13,379 bases of DNA from the NCBI RefSeq assembly GCF_049615385.1, contig NZ_JBMZFL010000031.1, one strand, 5' to 3'. Source of the stretch: Aequoribacter sp049615385 (GTDB taxonomy: Bacteria > Pseudomonadota > Gammaproteobacteria > Pseudomonadales > Halieaceae). Positions 1 to 5,897 of the stretch are shown piece by piece. The stretch's first letter is position 1; the number at the start of each line of letters is the position of its first letter. The notes beneath the pieces were generated by a model. It worked only from the letters and a program-made list of their open reading frames with translations, made no database searches and was not told where the DNA came from. The translations under genes were made by a program, and so were the position numbers.

Positions 1-399
1 AAGATCTTTATCAAACTCATCGTCATGGTTGTATATAAACAGCATGCCAATAACCGAATCAAAGCCGATATCATTTACTAGATATTTATCCTGCCAGTCT
101 TCGCTTACATTGGCGCATTCAACCGAAATCGACAATGAGCTAAGGGCTTTAGATATACTCGTAGCAGTAATACTTCCTTTCTTGTAACTTTTAAGATCCG
201 TATTTAGGTAAATTACCTTACCGGAATAAGGGTCATCATAGTAAAACACGACATCTGCAGGGTGTGTTCTTTTTTTATGGCTAGTTGTTACACACCTCCA
301 ATCAGTATCTTTTAGCCCGCAAGTATCCCATTTAAACCACTTAAAGATGTCCTGTGACACCAATTTCGCAAGCGCTTCTATATTCCCTGTTTCTGACAT
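1..399 (-). CDS. Partial PD-(D/E)XK nuclease-like protein, possible defence gene (N-terminal 133 residues)
   Basis: An open frame runs from an ATG at 399-397 to the window edge without a stop, giving the first 133 residues of a longer protein. A GAGAGA Shine-Dalgarno sequence lies 7 nt upstream of the ATG. The protein begins MSETGNIEALAKLVSQDIF, with an aromatic/basic stretch (FKWFKWD) at residues 19-25. Residues 45-72 read like the core of a PD-(D/E)XK nuclease fold: an Asp at 49 in a beta-strand context (HPADVVF), a short DDPYSG turn, then a second strand YLNTDLKSY with the D68-x-K70 pair. A helix with Ser/Lys-rich residues follows (77-90). What is seen is the motif pattern; the nuclease call is inference. 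The low GC, lack of conserved neighbours and position near a tRNA 3' end suit a mobile island or phage-defence gene. I do not recognise a named family with certainty, and partner genes would lie to the left of the window. Confidence 0.6.
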   Translation of the reverse strand, partial: MSETGNIEALAKLVSQDIFKWFKWDTCGLKDTDWRCVTTSHKKRTHPADVVFYYDDPYSGKVIYLNTDLKSYKKGSITATSISKALSSLSISVECANVSEDWQDKYLVNDIGFDSVIGMLFIYNHDDEFDKDL

Positions 400-733
400 A
401 CTGCACTCTCTCAAATTATTATGACGCTAACGCCTGCCCCAGCTTTACGATACCCCCTTATTTAACCAAAGTTAGAAGTAGCGGTTAAGCGCAAGTCGTT
501 ACCTGAGTCAAGAATCAACGTGAATACTGGGTCAATTTTAGGCGAAACTCAACAATTTAAGCGTCTGATATAAAGGTGAATCTGACAAATCGTCACGAGC
601 TTCATTAGAACACCAAGCAGCATACTCTCTATAACAAACTAATTTATAAAAATTTATTATAATCCGAGGCAGTTGGGTTAACCGTAAATCCAGCAAAAAC
701 GTCACAAGAGTCATATCGCTAAAAACAGCTTTC

Positions 734-902
734 GCCCGAAGGTCCGCCAGTGAAATGATCGGTCTATGACCCTCGGGGTTTCAACCCGAAGGTCATTTAA
801 ACTTGTGACAGACGTAGCCCGAAGGTCACCTAAAAAAAGCCCCAAATATGACCTTCGGTCTGATTGCCTGAAGGTCATAAAAACTTAGCCCGAAGGTCAT
901 GA
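734..902 (+). repeat. Cluster of short repeats matching the tRNA-fMet anticodon arm (about GCCCGAAGGTCA)
   Basis: Direct copies of (A/G)CCCGAAGGTC lie at 734-744, 784-794, 817-827 and 888-898, with a one-mismatch copy (GCCTGAAGGTC) at 866-876. Two inverted copies are seen at 766-780 (degenerate) and 848-859. Most copies are followed by A or AT. Start-to-start spacing is irregular (50, 33, 49 and 22 bp), so this is not a CRISPR or simple tandem array. Inverted and direct copies pair into two hairpins: 766-780 with 783-796, and 848-856 with 870-878. The copy at 783-794 equals AACCCGAAGGTC, the anticodon 3' stem and variable loop of the initiator tRNA encoded 270 bp away on the opposite strand (1063-1074). 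Confidence 0.75.
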
Positions 903-990
903 TCAAATAAGGAGAAAAAACTAGGATTCGGAAACTGTCACAGATTTCGTCACAAAACGTCACAGAGGGGTTTTTAGAGGACTAGAAATA

Positions 991-1023
991 GAAAAGGCAG
1001 ATCAATAAGTCATTGATCTGCCT
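991..1023 (-). terminator. Intrinsic terminator downstream of tRNA-fMet
   Basis: A perfect 12-bp inverted repeat (AGGCAGATCAAT at 995-1006 and its complement at 1012-1023) encloses a 5-nt loop. Read on the minus strand, the stem ends in TTTTC, and it starts 11 nt after the tRNA CCA end. The U tract is short, so termination may be partial. A-rich flanks on the other side (CTAAAAATAA) could let it work in both directions. Confidence 0.7.
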
Positions 1024-1034
1024 CTAAAAATAAT

Positions 1035-1111
<77 letters not shown>

Positions 1112-1159
1112 ACTATCTGGTTCGTCGACGCTAGTAGCGGCGTTCGACTGAGGGGCGAG

Positions 1160-1188
1160 AGTATAGTTAGACACCGCGCATTGGTCAA
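1160..1188 (-). promoter_or_regulatory. Sigma-70 promoter of tRNA-fMet
   Basis: On the minus strand TTGACC (1188-1183) and TATACT (1165-1160) are separated by exactly 17 bp. The sequence after the -10 box is CTCGCCCC, a GC-rich discriminator typical of stable-RNA promoters under stringent control. The expected transcription start is near 1152, about 40 nt before the mature tRNA 5' end. Confidence 0.85.
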
Positions 1189-1206
1189 CCTGAATTTTCA
1201 ATGCCT

Positions 1207-2382
1207 TTACGTTTTTCGCATCCAAAGACTTAAAAGCTCGACATGCGGCGTTTGCGGGTACATATCAAGAGGCTGTAATTCGCGCAATTCAAATAATTCG
1301 CGCAACGAGGCCACATCACGCTCAAAGCTGGCGAGATCGCAAGAGATGTAAATAATACTTTTTAGGCTGGGCAACTGGCTCACCAACTGACCCAGCAAGG
1401 CGAATCCGTCACGAGGAGGATCAAGCAACAACAAATCTGCACCTATACTCAGACTAACTAGGTCGGATAGTTTTGTTTTATCGAACAAATCATGTGCAAA
1501 CGTTTTCGCACTTGGTAAACGTTGCCGCAAAGCGTCCAGAGCTTCTGGTACAACTTCTACCGCGGTGATGTCATCAACACCGGATGCAACAAGTGCTTGA
1601 GTTAAATTGCCTGATCCAGCAAACAACTCTACAACTTGCTCGCTGCCCAAGCCGCCTAAGACCCTTGTTAGCCAGCCTAACATTTCCTGGTTCTGTGCAG
1701 TATTGCCCTGCCGAAACGGCAATCGCTGATTAAATGAAATGTGCTCGAAATCCACTTCGTCAGCAATGTCGATCGTCACCCACGTTTTGCGCCGGCGGCC
1801 TATACCCAAATCTTGCTCTCGAATTTTAGCTAACAGGGCGTTGTTGTGATCTGATAATACCGAACACCGCTCTACATCCACGATCTGATCACTTCGAGCC
1901 GCCACAAAGCCTACGGCATCTGCTGACGCTTTTAATTGCGCTCGATTTCGATACGCTAACTCCTGGATTGACGGCTGCACCGCGCCTGGATAATCCAAAT
2001 CTAAGCGCGAGCACAGCTCCTCAACACGCCGCTGCTTAGCGTGTATCTGAGCCGCATAATCGATGAACATCCATGGGCATCCACCGCACGTTTTTTCAGT
2101 GACGCCATGGTAGGGACATGGCACATCACGCCGGGAATCGCTGGCCTGCAAAATACTGACGAGTTCGGCTTGAACATAGGACTTTTTGAGCTCGACAATA
2201 CGCACTCGCACGTGCTCACCCAACCATGTGCCTGGCACGAAAAGGACCTGGCGCATGTGCTTTCCGACCCCCTCACCTTTACTGTTCAGATCGGTGATCT
2301 CGAGATCTAATTCATCGCCGAGCTGCAGCTGCTTGTTCGCTCGCTTTGCACTGCTTGTTTTTGCGGGTTGCCACTTAAGCAT
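1207..2382 (-). CDS. RlmD/TrmA-superfamily RNA uracil-C5 methyltransferase with Fe-S cluster
   Basis: The product should methylate C5 of a uridine in rRNA or tRNA using S-adenosylmethionine, in the cytoplasm. With the chosen ATG it has 391 residues. In order these are: a basic N-terminus; a TRAM domain (about 20-78, LGDELDLEITDLNSKGEGVG onward); a cysteine set C89, C99, C102 and C173 expected to bind a 4Fe-4S cluster; and a Rossmann methyltransferase domain with FRQGNTAQN (223-231), the SAM loop ELFAGSGNL (252-260), DPPRDG (321-326), the nucleophile in YISCD (C348) and the general base in PHVELL (E382). This start is preferred over one 19 codons upstream because TRAM begins after it and GGAGAG lies 6 nt before. 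It overlaps the upstream exporter gene by 8 bp. Fe-S spacing C-x9-C-x2-C is wider than the C-x5-C-x2-C of E. coli RlmD, so the exact target (U1939 of 23S rRNA or another uridine) is open. Confidence 0.88.
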   Translation of the reverse strand: MLKWQPAKTSSAKRANKQLQLGDELDLEITDLNSKGEGVGKHMRQVLFVPGTWLGEHVRVRIVELKKSYVQAELVSILQASDSRRDVPCPYHGVTEKTCGGCPWMFIDYAAQIHAKQRRVEELCSRLDLDYPGAVQPSIQELAYRNRAQLKASADAVGFVAARSDQIVDVERCSVLSDHNNALLAKIREQDLGIGRRRKTWVTIDIADEVDFEHISFNQRLPFRQGNTAQNQEMLGWLTRVLGGLGSEQVVELFAGSGNLTQALVASGVDDITAVEVVPEALDALRQRLPSAKTFAHDLFDKTKLSDLVSLSIGADLLLLDPPRDGFALLGQLVSQLPSLKSIIYISCDLASFERDVASLRELFELRELQPLDMYPQTPHVELLSLWMRKT

Positions 2383-3001
2383 TGATGCTCTCCAAACCAA
2401 AAAGAATCGCGATGAACAAGATGAGGGACGCGGCCACACGATTTAACCAAACACTGTGCTCCGGCTTCGAAAACCAACGCGCGAGCTGCCTGCCACCCAA
2501 GGCGTAAATGCTCATCGCGATAAACTCGGAAATCAAAAAAATGGGCACAAGCAATCCGAGTTGATACAACAAACTCTCAGCCTCGTTGATAAAGCCCGGC
2601 AGGATAGCAACTAAAAACGCCCAGCCCTTAGGGTTAAGCACCGCGGTATTGTACCCCAGCACCGCCAGTTGAACCTGATTCAAAGAGGCCCTACCCGACT
2701 GAGCCTCTAGGGCACCTGATGCACTGCGCCACATACCCACGCCGACATAAACCAGATACAACGCTCCCAGCATGGTTAACCATGCGAGAGCCTCTGGCTT
2801 CCACCTCACCACCTGAGCCACACCCATAGCCACACTGATAGCAACCGTCGCCACGCCCGCCAACTCCCCCAGCATCATCCACAAAGTGCGGCGGTAACCA
2901 CACGACATCCCTAAGGTGAACGCTAAGGTCATACACAATCCTGGTGTCATCGATATAGCGAATATCGTTACAGCAAATAGGATTAGGGTATCGAGCGCCA
3001 T
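2375..3001 (-). CDS. LysE/RhtB-family amino-acid (or small metabolite) exporter
   Basis: A 208-residue inner-membrane protein with about six hydrophobic segments. The N-terminal signature SMTPGLCMTLAFTLG (residues 17-31), followed by a basic GYRR and a Gly-rich second helix, is the hallmark of LysE/RhtB/ThrE-type translocators, which export amino acids or homoserine lactone-like compounds by proton exchange. A later segment has NPKGWAFLVAILPGF, also conserved in the family. The ATG at 3001 is preferred over a TTG two codons upstream because GAGAG sits 7 nt before the ATG and too close to the TTG. The stop codon lies inside the first codons of the methyltransferase gene (shared ATGCTTAA), so the two are probably translationally coupled. 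The substrate cannot be told from sequence. Confidence 0.88.
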   Translation of the reverse strand: MALDTLILFAVTIFAISMTPGLCMTLAFTLGMSCGYRRTLWMMLGELAGVATVAISVAMGVAQVVRWKPEALAWLTMLGALYLVYVGVGMWRSASGALEAQSGRASLNQVQLAVLGYNTAVLNPKGWAFLVAILPGFINEAESLLYQLGLLVPIFLISEFIAMSIYALGGRQLARWFSKPEHSVWLNRVAASLILFIAILFGLESINA

Positions 3002-3394
3002 GTGCAAACTCTCAAAAGCGCGCAGTATAACGTGTTAATGTAATGTTGCGGCGACTTTCTGGCTCTTCCAGATCTCGCTAGTATCGATACCTAGGTCTCT
3101 AGCAACCCCCATCAAGCATGAGCCAGAGACCTAACGAAAAAAATGATGCGGCGGCATTATCGAAGGTTCTAATTCATAATTTTTTGGCATCACGACGGCT
3201 CATCTTTAGCTGTGGATCTGCACGCTCAAACACAGAAACTGACCGTTACCCACTGTGACCCGTAACACGATAAAGAATTGGTGAATTTACCCAACCAATA
3301 CATGACATAAGCCGCAACGATGCTTTAAGCTACTTGCCACTTTTTTGTTACCGCAAGCCAGCACGAGCCGAGACGGGCTCAACCGAGGATACCT
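3002..3394. promoter_or_regulatory. Divergent intergenic region between the lysE-like gene and maeB, with palindromes
   Basis: This 393-bp region has no coding frame and must hold promoters for both directions. It contains a perfect palindrome GTATCGATAC (3081-3090), an inverted repeat TAGGTCTCT/AGAGACCTA (3092-3100 and 3125-3133), and a second one TCTGGCTC/GAGCCAGA (3058-3065 and 3120-3127). The two inverted repeats compete for the same 3' bases, so they could form alternative structures in the leader of the exporter transcript. Just before maeB a GAGCC/GGCTC hairpin (3365-3380) precedes the Shine-Dalgarno GAGGA. No confident -35/-10 pair was identified. Any regulator is unknown. Confidence 0.4.
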
Positions 3395-5677
3395 ATGCCA
3401 GATCGCGATTTTCGAGACAGCGCCATTCGCTACCACACCGACCCAACCCCCGGGAAACTCGCGATTCGCCCGACCAAGCCCTTAGCGAACAAACGTGATT
3501 TATCGCGTGCCTATAGCCCTGGGGTCGCCTATCCCTGCGAAATCATCGCTGAACACCCCGAGCGCGTGGCGGAAATGACGGCTCGAGGCAATTTGGTTGC
3601 CGTGGTCACCAATGGCACCGCCGTATTGGGCCTTGGCAACATTGGACCACTGGCGTCTAAACCCGTAATGGAAGGCAAAGCAGTACTTTTTAAAAAATTC
3701 GCGCACATTGATGTTTTTGATATCGAAGTCGATGAAACCGACGTCGATAAGTTCGTCGACATCGTCGCATCTTTAGAACCCACCTTTGGCGGCATCAACT
3801 TAGAAGATATTAAAGCGCCTGAATGCTTTGAGATCGAGCGCAAACTCCGCGATCGTATGAACATCCCGGTATTCCACGACGATCAGCACGGCACGGCGAT
3901 TGTAGCTGCAGCTGCTATTTACAATGGCTTGCGCTTGGTGAACAAGAACATCGAAGACATAAAACTTGTGGTGTCTGGCGCAGGTGCAGCCAGTATCGCT
4001 TGCGTCGACTTATTGGTAAGCATGGGTCTACAAAAAGCCAATGTCCGAATGCTAGACCGAACGGGCGTTATTTACGCCGGTCGAACCGAAGGTATGAACA
4101 AGTACAAAGAGGCCTACGCGGTCGCAACTACCGATCGGACCATTGAAGACGCCATTACCGACGCAGACCTATTCATGGGCTTATCGGGCCCTGGCGTTTT
4201 GAACGGCGATCTCGTCAAAAAAATGGCGCGCGACCCTCTTATTTTAGCGATGTCCAACCCCACACCCGAAATTATGCCCGAGGAGGCCAAAGCCGCGCGC
4301 CCTGACGCAATTTTAGCGACAGGCCGATCAGATTACCCTAACCAGGTAAACAATGTTCTGTGCTTTCCATTTATGTTCCGCGGCGCGTTAGATTGTGGCG
4401 CTACCACCATTAACGAAGAGATGAAAAAAGCGGCCGTAAAAGCCATTGCTGACTTGGTGCACCGAGAAGTAACAGAAGCAGTTGTTGAAGCTTACGCCGG
4501 TGAAGAACTTAAGTTCGGGCCAGACTATCTAATCCCCAAGCCATTTGATGCTCGTTTGATTGAAGACGTCCCCCTAGCCGTGGTGAAAGCAGCCATGGAA
4601 AGTGGTGTCGCCACGCGCCCCATCGAAGATATGGAAGCCTATCGCAACAAACTGCATTCTTACGTCAGCGGTAGCCGCTTATTCATGCAGCCCACCATCG
4701 ATATCGCTCGCAAAAACCCTGCGCGCATTGCGTATGCCGAAGGCGAAAACGACGATGTACTGCTGGCCATGCAGGGCGTAATCGACGAGAAAGTTGCCAA
4801 GCCTATTTTGTTGGGTCGCCCCTCGGTCATCGAGTCAAAAATAACCAAATTGGGCCTGCGAATTGATATCGAAAACGACATCGAAATCATGAATATTGAA
4901 GCTGGCGACTTGGAAGACAAGTACTGGCGTCACTACCACCGAAAAGTCGGACGTTCAGGTATGTCAGTAGAAGCCGCAAAAACTGTGGTGCACACTAATG
5001 CCACTGTTATGGCGGGCTTGCTCGTGGATATGGGTGAAGCCGATGGTATGATTTGCGGCAAAGTGGGTCGCTTTGATCGCCACCTGAAACACCTGTCCAG
5101 CTTCATCAATAGCAGTCGCGACTCTGGCGTCGTGTCCTCGGTATGCGCCCTGCTACTTGAAGATGGCCCGCTCATTATCGCGGACCCTTTCGTCAACGTA
5201 GATCCAAGTGAAGACGAGATCGTCACCATTGCGCAAGACGCCATCGAATACGCCAAACGCTTTGATATCGAGCCACGCGTCGCGCTGTTATCGCACTCGA
5301 ACTTCGGTACCTACGAAGATGCCTCCGCATTAAAAATGAAGAATGCCGCGGCGCGCCTTCGAGATTTGCGCCCCGATGTACAAATTGACGGGGAGATGCA
5401 TTCGCTTTCAGCCCTAAACCCCGAAATGCGGGCCACCATTTTTGAAGACAACCAAATCGAAGGTAAAGCAAACGTCCTCATCATGCCTAATATGGATACC
5501 GCCAGTATTGCATTAGGCTTAATTCGATCACTGACCGAAGCCCGCTTGGTAGGCCCCTTCTTGTGCGGCTTAGAAAAACCCGTTCATATTTTAATCCCCT
5601 CGGTATCAGGGCGCGGCATTCTGAATATGACTGCACTTGCTGTTGCTGATATTCACTTACGCAGCCTAAACGATTAA
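3395..5677 (+). CDS. maeB: NADP-dependent malic enzyme with phosphotransacetylase-like domain (MaeB)
   Basis: Catalyses oxidative decarboxylation of malate to pyruvate and CO2 with reduction of NADP, linking the TCA cycle to pyruvate and NADPH supply. The 760-residue length fits the E. coli MaeB two-domain type. Residues 1-about 425 form the malic enzyme part. SRAYSPGVAYPC holds the catalytic Tyr (Y40), NGTAVLGLGNIGPLASKPVM precedes the catalytic Lys (K95), E137/D138 and D162 in FHDDQHGTA are the metal ligands, and GAGAAS (near 195) is the nucleotide-binding turn. Residues about 430-760 are the PTA-like domain, known in this family as an acetyl-CoA-responsive regulatory region rather than an active acyltransferase. 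The ATG follows GAGGA by 7 nt. It stands alone, with divergent and downstream genes separated by more than 200 bp. Confidence 0.96.
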   Translation: MPDRDFRDSAIRYHTDPTPGKLAIRPTKPLANKRDLSRAYSPGVAYPCEIIAEHPERVAEMTARGNLVAVVTNGTAVLGLGNIGPLASKPVMEGKAVLFKKFAHIDVFDIEVDETDVDKFVDIVASLEPTFGGINLEDIKAPECFEIERKLRDRMNIPVFHDDQHGTAIVAAAAIYNGLRLVNKNIEDIKLVVSGAGAASIACVDLLVSMGLQKANVRMLDRTGVIYAGRTEGMNKYKEAYAVATTDRTIEDAITDADLFMGLSGPGVLNGDLVKKMARDPLILAMSNPTPEIMPEEAKAARPDAILATGRSDYPNQVNNVLCFPFMFRGALDCGATTINEEMKKAAVKAIADLVHREVTEAVVEAYAGEELKFGPDYLIPKPFDARLIEDVPLAVVKAAMESGVATRPIEDMEAYRNKLHSYVSGSRLFMQPTIDIARKNPARIAYAEGENDDVLLAMQGVIDEKVAKPILLGRPSVIESKITKLGLRIDIENDIEIMNIEAGDLEDKYWRHYHRKVGRSGMSVEAAKTVVHTNATVMAGLLVDMGEADGMICGKVGRFDRHLKHLSSFINSSRDSGVVSSVCALLLEDGPLIIADPFVNVDPSEDEIVTIAQDAIEYAKRFDIEPRVALLSHSNFGTYEDASALKMKNAAARLRDLRPDVQIDGEMHSLSALNPEMRATIFEDNQIEGKANVLIMPNMDTASIALGLIRSLTEARLVGPFLCGLEKPVHILIPSVSGRGILNMTALAVADIHLRSLND

Positions 5678-5688
5678 CGTTCGCCTCA

Positions 5689-5724
5689 GAACCTGCCGCT
5701 GCCTTGATGGGCAGCGCCAGGTTC
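5689..5724 (+). terminator. Hairpin after maeB, possible terminator without a U tract
   Basis: GAACCTG (5689-5695) pairs with CAGGTTC (5718-5724), and inside it CGCTGCC pairs with GGCAGCG after one C-C mismatch, with a 6-nt loop (TTGATG). This long stem starts 12 nt after the maeB stop. It is followed by AACTCTCC, not a run of T, so it may act as an RNA-stabilising 3' end or a weak terminator. Confidence 0.5.
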
Positions 5725-5897
5725 AACTCTCCCGCCCCATCCCCTTATCGACCCTGTTAGCAAGACTGTCCTAATGTGGTCTTATCGGGTAACCTGAACT
5801 GGACCTATCGCTTTCACTATGAAATCGGTAGAACTCTATTTACGCAAGTACCTTAAATAATAACGATTCATATTCAACGACAAATGAGGGGAAGCAC

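Larger units (their letters stand above)
400..1034. other. Gene-free, A+T-rich stretch between the truncated gene and tRNA-fMet; candidate island end
   Basis: No credible coding frame occurs on either strand. The left part holds the upstream region of the minus-strand gene, an A/T tract (about 636-660) and a GGTTAACC palindrome at 676-683. The middle holds the repeat cluster described separately. GTCAC(A) motifs occur at 592-596, 701-706, 937-942, 949-954 and 959-964, and inverted at 804-809. Three of them are packed just before the tRNA terminator. Such a mixture of short direct and inverted repeats beside a tRNA 3' end resembles an attachment region with recombinase or host-factor sites, but no integrase gene is in view, so this role is inference. 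Confidence 0.5.

Noticed and set aside
418..450. GCTAACGCCTGCCCC near the start of the truncated gene looks like one end of an integron attC site.
   Set aside because: The core does not fit GTTRRRY on the minus strand (GTTAGCG), and no complementary second simple site that could fold with it was found within 150 bp.
734..902. CRISPR array.
   Set aside because: Repeat units are only 10-13 bp, spacing is irregular (22-50 bp), some copies are inverted, and no cas gene is in view.
2001..2446. Several open frames on both strands over the methyltransferase gene.
   Set aside because: They are shadow frames of a gene with clear domain motifs and lack ribosome sites or recognisable products.
5852..5880. 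AATAATAACGATTCATATT before the TonB-dependent receptor as a Fur box.
   Set aside because: The match to the Fur consensus is weak and A+T-driven; not enough to call iron regulation.
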